A stretch of 64,000 bases of DNA, taken from positions 3,534,001 to 3,598,000 of the forward strand of contig OY725503.1 in assembly GCA_963281255.1 (NCBI GenBank). The letters run 5' to 3'. Under the pieces are notes generated by a model. It searched no databases, had not been told where the DNA came from, and saw only the letters and a list, made by a program, of their open reading frames with translations. The translations under genes were made by a program, and so were the position numbers. Every line of letters begins with the position of its first letter. Position 1 is the first letter of the stretch. The DNA is from Aphrocallistes beatrix. Taxonomy: Eukaryota; Porifera; Hexactinellida; Sceptrulophora; Aphrocallistidae. Below, piece by piece: positions 1 through 9,347 of the stretch.

Positions 1-324
1 ACAAAAAAGTTTGATCACTACTGAAAACTTTTTCTAATTTAGGAATGAGTAAATTAAGTAGAATTACTAGAAGACTAATTAGCTGAATATATAGAAAATA
101 GTGAGCCAGCCTCCGTGGGTGGTCTTCTGCTATAGTGAGTACTAAGTAGTCCCAAATGTACTAAACTATTACACTGTTGATATCAAAAATAAAAATAATT
201 AATAAACATATTGACTAAGTATGTTCACTGTGGTCGTGTAATGTCCTAATGACTAAATTCATACTTCTGTATAAAAAATCTAGAGGGTGCTAACTAGGTC
301 GCTATTTCATTCTGAAATTTATCA
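1..324. other. Intergenic, 3' flank of sulfotransferase A; duplicated sequence
   Basis: No gene is seen. From about 187 to 324 the sequence is nearly identical to 2652-2796, the same position downstream of the second sulfotransferase gene. It therefore belongs to the segmental duplication that made the sulfotransferase pair. Confidence 0.7.
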
Positions 325-1230
325 CTACACTTCAAATATGAGTTTGTCACGGAGAGAATTCCCTTTCAGTTTGCACTCAATCAGGTCATCAATGATCCTA
401 TTTTGTTCAGGAGTCAGCACATTCTTCCATTCTCCCACAACTCCTTTCCGAACGTGAGCATCATCTTCCTTTTGTCGCGATTTAATTGTAGATCGAAATG
501 AAACATAATCGTTAGCTTTCATTGCTTCAAAATTAGTTTCTTTTTCAATCAATTCAAACAATTCTTCAGTCATCTTTAAGCCAGTAAATGTAGATAATTC
601 ATAGACTTTTTCTTTGAAATTCGTGTGTAACTCTTCGTACGATAAAGTTAACACGTTGGGATCATCTCTATGTTCCCACCAACCAATGACATGATCGAAC
701 CAACTTCCATACTCTGCCTGTCCTTCTGTATATATATCGAAATAATGATCAAAAGTACCATCATATTCAAATAGCTTCTTACCGCAAGTTTGATGATAGC
801 AAGATATAACATTATCTTTTGGATTCCTGAAACAGTAGATGTATTTAGCTTTAGGGTTCTTGGGAATCAGAAAATAAGGGAGATGGGATTTGAAAATTCG
901 AGGAGCAGGAATGCTGTCTATTTCACTTCTGAGTGGATAGTTTCTACCTGTGAGATATCTTTCTGCTTCTTCTCTTGATTTAAAAAATGGGAATTCAATG
1001 TAGGGAGACTGCTTGGCAATATTATCATCAAGTTTTGCATGAGACTTCATTATTCCCAGTATGTGTTGGAGCCAAGTTGTACCAGATCGAGGATAGGTAC
1101 ATACAAATATGTCGGAGTCTCTTGGTTTGAATTCAGTCGTGAGTTCTGTTAACCATTCGATATTTGAAAAAGGTGGAAATCTCATTTCCTTAAACAATAT
1201 GTATTTTGGCATTTGTATATGCTCAGCCAT
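325..1230 (-). CDS. Cytosolic sulfotransferase (SULT family), copy A
   Basis: Predicted to move sulfonate from PAPS to a hydroxyl or amine acceptor in the cytosol. The 301-residue length is usual for SULT1/2-type enzymes. YPRSGTTWL at residues 46-54 is the 5'-phosphosulfate loop, KSHLP at 114-118 carries the catalytic His116, RNPKD at 135-139 is the 3'-phosphate region, and RKGVVGEWKN at 261-270 is the C-terminal PAPS signature. The following KNVLTPEQNRII segment resembles the dimerization region. The gene is one exon. An AG acceptor-like site lies 10 nt before the ATG on the coding strand. A second copy lies at 2797-3702 in the same orientation. The substrate cannot be told from sequence. 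Family assignment is firm; a subfamily symbol is not. Confidence 0.95.
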   Translation of the reverse strand: MAEHIQMPKYILFKEMRFPPFSNIEWLTELTTEFKPRDSDIFVCTYPRSGTTWLQHILGIMKSHAKLDDNIAKQSPYIEFPFFKSREEAERYLTGRNYPLRSEIDSIPAPRIFKSHLPYFLIPKNPKAKYIYCFRNPKDNVISCYHQTCGKKLFEYDGTFDHYFDIYTEGQAEYGSWFDHVIGWWEHRDDPNVLTLSYEELHTNFKEKVYELSTFTGLKMTEELFELIEKETNFEAMKANDYVSFRSTIKSRQKEDDAHVRKGVVGEWKNVLTPEQNRIIDDLIECKLKGNSLRDKLIFEV

Positions 1231-1925
1231 TCACTCTATTCTAAAATTTAATGAGAAGGAATTTTTTAAATCTCTTTTGTAATGCTAAGTCCTGGAAATA
1301 TATGTTAAATGCAATTTGATACTTTTGGTAAAAAGGTGCAACATTTTGAAAAACCTAAACCCACTGGAAATCTCTACCATACAAAGAGTATTTCAGTTTG
1401 ATTATGGTGCAAATCGGTTCAGTACATTTTCCAGTTACTAGCTGATGATGATGATGATGTACGTACGTAAGTACATTTGAGAGATGCCATCAGGCATCTC
1501 TCTAACAGTATCAGAATAAAAAATGGATATGAGGTGGAATTTAGCAATAAATAAGATGGTGAATAACCTAGCACTATACACTAACAACTGCATAAAAAGA
1601 AGAAATAGAAAGGTTTTGATCACTGTTGAAAACTTATTTCTTCAGCTCCCAAGAGTTATTGGTCGCTAAAAAGTATCAGCAGCCTTCTCACTAAGAAATT
1701 TAAACCAGTGTAACATTGTTCAAGTTTTGATAAATTATTAGTAGTGATGATTATTGTTCATAGGCGTAGTATATGATTCTAGAGACTGAGTCAACAATCA
1801 AAATGGAAGAGGTACGTGACACCTCACGCTGAGAGTAATGGGTGCGTGGACCGAAACGGATTAAGAACCATTGTTGTAAGGGGCTCGAGTATTTTTAACA
1901 AATCCTGGACATTTACGTTTTCAGG

Positions 1926-2500
1926 AATGGGTTTATCTAGGATCAAGGCTGGATTCGGTTAACCGGTTAACCGGCTAACCGCCGTCAATCACGGTTAACG
2001 GTTAAGAAAATCTTGGATCGGTTAGCCGATCTGCTTTATTTTCTAAATATTTAGACTAATTTCATTGCTTTTCGATGGAGATTCATGAAAATTACTTCTA
2101 AAATTTTGATATTTTATTTCTATTTTTCTAACCAAATAGTATATTTCGAGACCATTGAAAATTGTAAATTTTTCAATATTAGGTTAAATATTAGTCGACA
2201 AATCCATATTTATACTAATTAATATTGACATCGGTTAACCGGTTAACCGCCCTGGAGGAAACCAAAATAACCGACCCCGAATATCGGTTAACCAGCCCCA
2301 GCCCTGCTAGGATTTTCCAGTTCGACACTTTTTTTGAATGTGATAAAGGTAATATGGCGCCCAAACAGGGGTTTATCTTGTAATTCCAGGGGTGGTAGCA
2401 ACCTGACACCAAAATCGAATCACCCTGCAAGTTCCTTGGTTCTCTCGACGATACCAAACTGGCACCTATAAGCTCCGGGGGAACACCTAGATAAACCCCA
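1926..2500. mobile_element. Host TIR element carrying the nested hAT insertion
   Basis: GGGTTTATCTAGG at about 1929 and CCTAGATAAACCC at about 2487 are inverted relative to each other. Without the 1944-2306 insertion the element would be about 210 bp. One end of a related copy lies at 60066-60106. Confidence 0.55.
1944..2306. mobile_element. hAT-like MITE rich in GGTTAACC motifs
   Basis: The left end starts CAAGGCTGG and the right end finishes CCAGCCCTG, forming imperfect terminal inverted repeats. Both ends carry GGTTAACCGGTTAACC-type palindromic subterminal motifs. It is flanked by CTAGGAT (1937-1943) and CTAGGATT (2307-2314), a 7 to 8-bp target duplication typical of hAT elements. An unoccupied related site is visible at 60072-60093. 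Confidence 0.8.
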
Positions 2501-2796
2501 GCTTTCAGGGAAAGATTGGATTTTCCTGTCAATTCGTATCAAATGGTGTACGAACTAGGTGACGGGAAGATTTTGATAAACGTTGTAAAGATTTATAATA
2601 TAGTATATATATAATATGAATTATTAAGTTAAACAATCGTCATTGTTGATTTCAAAAATAGAAATAATAATTAATAAACGTATTGACTAAGTATGTTCAC
2701 TGTGGTCGTGTAATGTCCTAATGACTAAATTCATACTTCTGTATAAAAAATCTAGAGGGTGCTAACTAGGTCGCTATTTCATTCTGAAATTTACCA

Positions 2797-3702
2797 CTAC
2801 ACTTCAAATATGAGTTTTTCACGGAGAGAATTCCCTTTCAGTTTGCACTCAATCAGGTCATCAATGATCCTATTTTGTTCAGGAGTCAGCACATTCTTCC
2901 ATTCTCCCACAACTCCTTTCCGAATGTGAGCATCATCTTCCTTTTGTCGCGATTTAATTGCAGATCGCATTGTAACATAATCGTTAGCTTTCATTGCTTC
3001 AAAATTAGTTTCTTTCTTAATCAATTCAAACAATTCTTCAGTCATCTTTAAGCCAGTAAATGCAGATAATTCACAGATTTTTTCTTTGAAATTCGTGTGT
3101 AACTCTTCGTACGATAAAGTCAACACGTTGGGATCATCTCTATGTTCCCACCAACCAATGACATGATCGAACCAACTTCCACCCTCTGCATGTCCATTAG
3201 TGTAGATTTCAAAATAGTCATTAAAAGTACCATCATATTCAAATATTTTCTTATCGCAAGTATGATGATAGCAAGATATAACATTATCTTTTGGGTTCCT
3301 GAAACAGTAGATGTATTTAGCTTTAGGGTTCTTGGGAATCAGAAAATGAGGGAGATGGGATTTGAAAATTCGAGGGGCAGGAATGCAGTCTATTTCACTT
3401 CTGAGTGGGAAGTTTCTACCTGGAAGATATTTGTCTGCTTCTTCTCTTGATTCAAAAAATGGAAATTCCATGAAAGGAGATTGTTTATAAATTATATCTT
3501 CAAGTTTTGCTTGAGACTTCATTATTCCCAGTATGTGCTGGAGCCAAGTTGTACCAGATCGAGGATAGGTACATACAAATATGTCGGAGTCTCTTGGTTT
3601 GAATTCAGTCGTGAGTTCTGTTAACCATTCGACATTCGTAAAGGTTGAAAATCTGATTTCCCTAAACAATATGTATTTTGGCATTTGTATATGCTCAGCC
3701 AT
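2797..3702 (-). CDS. Cytosolic sulfotransferase (SULT family), copy B
   Basis: Tandem paralog of the gene at 325-1230, with the same length (301 residues) and collinear motifs: YPRSGTTWL at 46-54, KSHLP with catalytic His116, RNPKD at 135-139 and RKGVVGEWKN at 261-270. Differences cluster at residues 14-25, 68-95 and 146-175. The latter two include regions that line the acceptor pocket in known SULTs, so substrate preference may differ; that is inference. Single exon. A TTATTATTTTAG acceptor-like tract ends 13 nt before the ATG. Duplication extends into both flanks. The catalytic and PAPS motifs are intact, so this looks like a working enzyme. Confidence 0.95.
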   Translation of the reverse strand: MAEHIQMPKYILFREIRFSTFTNVEWLTELTTEFKPRDSDIFVCTYPRSGTTWLQHILGIMKSQAKLEDIIYKQSPFMEFPFFESREEADKYLPGRNFPLRSEIDCIPAPRIFKSHLPHFLIPKNPKAKYIYCFRNPKDNVISCYHHTCDKKIFEYDGTFNDYFEIYTNGHAEGGSWFDHVIGWWEHRDDPNVLTLSYEELHTNFKEKICELSAFTGLKMTEELFELIKKETNFEAMKANDYVTMRSAIKSRQKEDDAHIRKGVVGEWKNVLTPEQNRIIDDLIECKLKGNSLREKLIFEV

Positions 3703-5978
3703 TTGTCTTTAAGTTCTAAAATAATAAGTAAATATTTAATTCCTCTAAATATATATTGAAATGAGTCAACACTATTAAATTCTTATTTTACGATGCGCCA
3801 AGAAATTCTAAAAAATCATTTAATTAAACCCTAAGTTGCCCCAGGAATGTGTTGCGTCATTTCCGGTTTAAGCTATTTTTAACGGGGAAGCCATTCAAGT
3901 TCGAGGTAGTTACTATAAATAGAAAAATCCCTGAGGCAAATTAGGGTTGTAATTGGTATTATTTTCTATGTAATCCATAGATATGTACAGATATTCAGCT
4001 AATCAATTCTATTTTAAGTCACATGTAATGCTAAGTCCTGGAATTATTGGTTAATGCAATTTGACGGCTTCTGGTCAAAATTTGTAAAAATTTGTAAAAC
4101 CTAAAACCAACTGGGCATCTAACTAAATCTTGGTGGGAATGTTTTCAAATAATCGATTTTATGATTATTTAATTCTTAAAATCTCTCACTCTTAAACCCT
4201 CGCCTGGCTAGGTCTCAAAAGTATAAATAGAGAAAACCCCACTTTCATTTTCACTTTCAGTTCACTTTCAATGTACTTTCATTTTCACTTTCAACATTCC
4301 TAGCCAGCCGCGGGTTAATTAACAAACATTCGCAAATATCAGAGAATTTAGATGCTTACATCATCTAAAGTTCTAAACGAACGAATATTCAATATTCATA
4401 AGAAGAAGGTTTGTTCATCATCACAACTTCGAATATTCGTTTCAGTCCGATTATAATATATCGCAATTCTCTTTTTAAACCCTACTTTAGCTAGGAATGT
4501 TGAATTGAAAGTGAAAGTGAATTGAAATTGAAAATGAAAGTGGGTTTTTTTCTATTTATACCTTTGACCCCAAGTCATCTTAGGGATAATTATTAACAAA
4601 GTAAAATAGTAGTCACTCCCTAGGGCTTCGTTTTAACTGGGAGTTATTAACCTGCGGTTGGCTAGGAATGTTGAAAGTGAAAATGAAAGTACATTGAAAG
4701 TGAACTGAAAGTGAAAGTGAAAGTGAAAGTGGGGTTTTCTCTATTTATACTTTTGAGACCTAGCCAGGCGAGGGTTAACCTACTTGGACTCGGAATGTTG
4801 AAGTGAAAGTGAAAGTTAATTGAAAGTGAATTGAAAGTGAAAATGAAAGTGGGATTTTTCTATTTATACTTTGTACCCCAAGTCTAAGTAGGGTTATTAA
4901 TTAACTGTATCTTTGGTACCTGTAATAATATTACCATGTCCATACATAAGTAAAGTATGACAGTTGTATACCCCTAAATCGTTCGTTGCAATTTCGAATG
5001 CTCGTTTCAATCTCAACAAATAGTTATACAATTATCGAAGGCTCCGAAGCCCCGCTTTTAGCGAAGTAAACTCGTAGTTATAGTTACCCGTGACATGATT
5101 ACCAAATACCTAACTATAAAACACTGAATTATAACCATGGCATATCCATTGATACGAAAACCCACACTAACCTGCCGGGTTCATCTAGCTCTATACGAGC
5201 GCAATACGACTAAAATAGAGTATCTCTATTACTTGTACTTGCTGCTAGGCTATACATTTATTACATTGGACGATGTGGGAGTCTATTGTTTGAGGAAATG
5301 TACCGTTGTACGCTAGATAAACTTGCTCACTTGTGTATCATACATGTCAACCGCTCCGCTTTTTCATTTTTCTAGTGAGCGAATTTTTAGGGTTGTCTCG
5401 ATTTTTCATGAAATTTCTCCATTATAGTACCCCAATTTTTAAACCAGAAAGCGACGTATTGTTTATTTGATGTCCCCAGGCTGCGGTTACGCAATTTCCG
5501 CAAGTAGGCTTCGTTATTTGTTAGTATAATACTGTATTGCTATTATTGTCGCGCAAACATTTCTTAATACTGCTAGCCAATCAGATTTCAGTTTCACATC
5601 GTCTTTATAAAGTTGTCTGTATGCATTGAGACTGAGTTAGGTCTAATCCCTATTGATTAATTATCTTCATATCCAGCTGTAATGATGAATACCTAGAACA
5701 TGATGGTTAGTCATTGAGAACTATGTACACAACTACACATATAAGAAATATTTGGTACAAATTAGGTGCAATTCGACCTTTAGTAATATAATTTTCAGGA
5801 ACAAACGTACATAAGGACATTACACACCGTTTATGTCAAGTAATCTCCTGCAATAGAACCTGCACTAAAACTATTTATAATATAATGGGTTTTTTAGCCT
5901 GTATTCAGATGGGGGGTACGTAAATTTTGTGTTTAACTGTTCCTTGTTTAACCCCCTTATTATACTCCTAGCAAATCA
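3703..5978. other. Long intergenic between SULT B and the RhoGEF
   Basis: No gene is seen. The first part holds five related TIR elements (3824-4900, listed separately). Segment 4015-4110 matches the region upstream of SULT copy A. The remainder, 4900-5978, is AT-rich and has no recognised feature apart from an excellent acceptor-like tract, a pyrimidine stretch ending in CTCCTAG, 7 nt before the RhoGEF ATG. Confidence 0.5.
3824..4900. mobile_element. Cluster of five TIR elements with GAAAGT arrays and a TATA-like box
   Basis: Approximate units are 3824-3954, 4192-4322, 4475-4590, 4646-4778 and 4776-4900. Each has inverted ends of the type TTAACCCTCGCCTGGCTAGG. Four contain runs of GAAAGT or GAAAAT and a TATAAATAG (or reverse) box at one end; the first has the TATAAATAG box but no array. 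The 4192-4322 unit is inverted relative to the three that follow, and it is nearly identical to the reverse complement of 4646-4778. They look like MITEs that multiplied locally. The superfamily is unknown. Confidence 0.7.
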
Positions 5979-8900
5979 ATGACTTCTCGAGATCAGAATT
6001 TTGATAGCACTGCTTCATCAGAAAATTCTGACAACACATCCGTAAACTATCAGACAGATAATGTGATTTCTCCTTATTTGGAATTCTTTAGTTCAAAGCC
6101 TTTCATTCAGTATAAAGAGTTTCTTCAAGCTCGTTTCCTCTACCTGACTGGAGCTAGAGAGTGTGGACACCCTGTTCTCATCGTTGACGTCCACTCCCTC
6201 AAACTATCAGGCCTGCACAACCACCCTAACCTCCAAAAGTTTCTTCGAACTTTCATACGTCTGTGTTCAGGAGAATATATTGATGTTGGGATATTTACGA
6301 TTTTGGATTCGCGAAATGGCGGTACGACGGCTGCTAAATCATTTCTGAATGCAATTAAAAGTGGGAATTTATTTCCTCTCCATGAAGTAATAGTTATAAG
6401 ATCGAAATCGTCAGCTTTTGCGAACAGTCCAAACATGATTGGGGCAGCTAAGGTGAAATATGTCAAAGATTTACCGTCTCTCTCCGCTCATATCCTGCTG
6501 AACAACTTGACTACTTTCCTAGGGGGAGCTCTCAATTTCGATTATGATCACTGGCTTCTAATCATACAATTGTTCCAAGATAATATCGAAAAGACTTCGT
6601 CCCTTATCCGTTCCATGCAAACCCTCATACTCGAGATTGAAAACCTCCACTATGATAGTGAAACCATAATCAACAGGTCGCCCTCCATGATGACACAACA
6701 CTTTGGACAAGTACAGGAACTTACGCATGGATTCATGGACGTGACTTACGGCCTGTCCGAATTTTCAAACTTGTTAGAGAAAATCACTCTGGATCAATCG
6801 CCTATATCTTGTACTCCTGGTTTTTGGGACTTGTTCTGCAAGATTGAGAGTCTGCGGAAGAAAGTGAAAAATGGAGATTCTCACTTTCAGGAAGTGTTCA
6901 GGATCCATCAGGACAAGATGAGGAACTGCGTGAAAGCTTGCGAATTGAAACTTCTTATCCTCTCTGTCAACTCCGATGCCGAGATTGGATTGAAGAATTT
7001 ACACGATTTCAAGGCAAAGATTCCTTTTTCATTTGACGAGGCTCGTCAGTTCGGAGAAGATTTTGAGAAGATTTCGATTGTGATTAACGAAAGGCTTGAA
7101 CATGAAATTCTTGCGATTGAGAGAGAAGTAGAGTACCTCACATCTCGGCAGCTACACTGCGAATATTTTACCAAACATTTCGATGCCCTGAAGAAAAATT
7201 TTGTCGAACTTCAATCTATCATCCATGAGCTATCATCTCAGTTCATGGAATTTACAGATTACTATTGCAGGGCACAGATAGTAGAAGACTGGTGTCAGCA
7301 TTTGAAAGAGATGCTCTCGAATACCTCCTCATCAGAAAATAACTCCAAAAATTACGTCAAGAAACTGAACAAATGGATTCATGATACTCAGACAATGATG
7401 TGTGATCGCATGGCTAAGCAAGCGGATGTCTTATCTGGATCTTATGTGAAGGAGCATCACAAACTACTCAAGGAAGAGGTTGACGCGATTCTGTCCGAGT
7501 TAGAGCAGCGAAGAAATGGAATAGAAGCAGCAATCAAAGCGAGATCTGTGGCAAGCGGGAACTTCTTCGAAAAAATATTGAAACCGTCGACTCGTAGGAA
7601 CGACAAGACTTCTGAGCCCCAATCAAAACTCAGCTTGGAACCAAGTCACCCGACTCAAGCGCAAATCCCGAATATTAGCCCAATGGAGTCCATATCGTCC
7701 CTCACCCTCCTCGCAGGTGATGAAGAAAAGGAGAAAAGAGTGCTGATGCAGCGACAGTTCATCTTCAAAGAGATAATAGAAACGGAACGAACCTACTGCG
7801 AAGACATGAAGTATGTCATCACCAACTTTGTCAACGACAAAAGCGAGAACTGTCCAGACTCTGTGGTTAAGCACGCGACAGTTATATTCAGTAACATTGA
7901 AGAGTTGTACGCCTTTCATAATGATATTTTTCTTGAGGAATTGAGGAAGTTTATTGATGCGCCTCAAAACATAGGAATCTTAATTGTCAAACAGAAGTAC
8001 AACTTCCAATTATATTCCACTTACTGTAAGAATCGACCTCAATGCGAGAACTTCCTCTCCCAACACCCGGAACTGTTAGACTACTTTCAGCAGAGACAAT
8101 TATCCTTCGGCAACAGACTCCCTTTCTTGTCCTACTTGATTAAGCCCATTCAACGCATAACTAAGTACCAACTTCTGCTCCGGGATATGCTCAAGAATTC
8201 GGAGAAGGCGCCTGATGCGCATGCCTATCTTCAAGAAGCCACCGACTGCATGCTCAAAATCCTCAAGAACCTAAACGATACTCTGTACGTGAACGCCATC
8301 AAGCACTTCCCTGGCAATATCCTGGAGCAGGGCCAGCTGTTACACCAGGACGAACTCAAGGTTAAGTTGATGCTCAATAACAAAGCTAAGCTCGGCATCG
8401 GGAAGGTGAGAGCTCAGACTCAGCAAGTGTTTCTGTTCGAGAAGTCAATCGTTTTCACGAAGAAACAGAAACTGTCACAGAACATAAACGACCTTACTCA
8501 TGATCACATTTACCTGTACAAGTCCCACATCATGACGACCGATCTTATTCTACGCGAAAGCTTACAAGGAAATCAATCAGCTTTCGAGGTCATCGTCCAT
8601 AAGCAGAATTGCTCCTACATCCTAGCCGTACAGGATCTGGACACCAAGACGAAATGGCTGCAATCTGTCAACGTGCTGCTCCAAATACAGTTCAGTAAGA
8701 TGCGGGAGCTCGCCATCCACAAGACCGGGGTCACTGGTCCCCAGGGCCTCTCGAAAGCTGTGGTAGAGCACGGAATGGCTAAACTTGAATCTACTCTTAG
8801 CGAAGTGTCTCCTTCTCCTTCTAGATCTATCTCGAGCACGGAAAGCGATGAGAAAAGCACTTCCACCGATGAAACACAGTTTAGGATCAAACACAGATCT

Positions 8901-9347
8901 GCGATTCACCCAAAGTCACGTAAAAACATAAAGAGTTCAAATCTTGTTATGGATTCGTCTCGCCCATCTTCTCTGCTTGCCAGCTCCGTGTCCGATACGC
9001 AAATCACAGCTCCTGCCAAATCGAAACCTGAGTGTGTATCGGATGTCTCTAGCTCAGAAGATGAAAGTAAACTCAGTATTGCCCAGGGCCTGCAGAAACC
9101 GCTCTTCTCAGAAGAAGAGAATCTCCTCGTCGGCTCCTTACGGACCTACCGCATCCAGAAGGACTATAAACCTGACACCTCGAACCCCCATGGCATCAGA
9201 GTCAAGGCGGGCCAGTCAGTGATGGTGCTAGGCCTCCGTCCTAACGGCTTGTGGTGGGTGCGGACATTGCCGCCATCTCCAATGATAGAAGGCTGGTTGC
9301 CTCAAGATGTACTCAATCCTTCCATTTCTCCGGCGCACAAAGTTTAG
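5979..9347 (+). CDS. Dbl-family RhoGEF with Sec14, spectrin, DH, PH and SH3 domains (MCF2L/DBS-like)
   Basis: A guanine nucleotide exchange factor for Rho-type GTPases at membranes. The 1122 residues are encoded by one exon. A CRAL-TRIO/Sec14-like domain spans about 45-190 (VLIVDVHSLKLSG, ILDSRNGG), followed by helical spectrin-like sequence to about 540. The DH domain is about 590-775 (FKEIIETERTYCEDMKYVI, then LIKPIQRITKYQLLLRDML, the conserved CR3 helix). The PH domain is about 775-915. A Ser-rich linker follows, then a C-terminal SH3-like domain at about 1055-1114 with a conserved GLWWVR and GWLP. This order matches DBS/MCF2L; kalirin and Trio are much longer. The ATG follows a strong acceptor-like tract. 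GTPase specificity cannot be read from the sequence. Confidence 0.93.
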   Translation: MTSRDQNFDSTASSENSDNTSVNYQTDNVISPYLEFFSSKPFIQYKEFLQARFLYLTGARECGHPVLIVDVHSLKLSGLHNHPNLQKFLRTFIRLCSGEYIDVGIFTILDSRNGGTTAAKSFLNAIKSGNLFPLHEVIVIRSKSSAFANSPNMIGAAKVKYVKDLPSLSAHILLNNLTTFLGGALNFDYDHWLLIIQLFQDNIEKTSSLIRSMQTLILEIENLHYDSETIINRSPSMMTQHFGQVQELTHGFMDVTYGLSEFSNLLEKITLDQSPISCTPGFWDLFCKIESLRKKVKNGDSHFQEVFRIHQDKMRNCVKACELKLLILSVNSDAEIGLKNLHDFKAKIPFSFDEARQFGEDFEKISIVINERLEHEILAIEREVEYLTSRQLHCEYFTKHFDALKKNFVELQSIIHELSSQFMEFTDYYCRAQIVEDWCQHLKEMLSNTSSSENNSKNYVKKLNKWIHDTQTMMCDRMAKQADVLSGSYVKEHHKLLKEEVDAILSELEQRRNGIEAAIKARSVASGNFFEKILKPSTRRNDKTSEPQSKLSLEPSHPTQAQIPNISPMESISSLTLLAGDEEKEKRVLMQRQFIFKEIIETERTYCEDMKYVITNFVNDKSENCPDSVVKHATVIFSNIEELYAFHNDIFLEELRKFIDAPQNIGILIVKQKYNFQLYSTYCKNRPQCENFLSQHPELLDYFQQRQLSFGNRLPFLSYLIKPIQRITKYQLLLRDMLKNSEKAPDAHAYLQEATDCMLKILKNLNDTLYVNAIKHFPGNILEQGQLLHQDELKVKLMLNNKAKLGIGKVRAQTQQVFLFEKSIVFTKKQKLSQNINDLTHDHIYLYKSHIMTTDLILRESLQGNQSAFEVIVHKQNCSYILAVQDLDTKTKWLQSVNVLLQIQFSKMRELAIHKTGVTGPQGLSKAVVEHGMAKLESTLSEVSPSPSRSISSTESDEKSTSTDETQFRIKHRSAIHPKSRKNIKSSNLVMDSSRPSSLLASSVSDTQITAPAKSKPECVSDVSSSEDESKLSIAQGLQKPLFSEEENLLVGSLRTYRIQKDYKPDTSNPHGIRVKAGQSVMVLGLRPNGLWWVRTLPPSPMIEGWLPQDVLNPSISPAHKV

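Larger units (their letters stand above)
1231..2796. other. Intergenic between sulfotransferase copies, with a nested transposon
   Basis: About 1280-1370 is homologous to 4015-4110, upstream of copy B, so it is part of the duplicated unit. A short GAT repeat lies near 1443-1458. The stretch 1926-2500 is a TIR element interrupted by a hAT-like insertion (listed separately). The 105-codon open frame at 2215-2532 runs across transposon ends and is not taken as a gene. Confidence 0.6.

Noticed and set aside
2215-2532. 105-codon open frame, minus strand
   Set aside because: It spans the right end of a hAT insertion and the host repeat; coding across a target duplication is not plausible.
4192-4900. 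CRISPR-like array of spaced repeats
   Set aside because: The units are TIR elements of about 130 bp in both orientations in an animal genome; there are no short identical direct repeats with unique spacers.
5040-5460. Possible SINE or small RNA near the CCGAAGCCCCGCTTTTAGCG stretch
   Set aside because: Local GC-rich pairing is weak. I saw no A/B boxes, poly(A) tail or second copy in the window.
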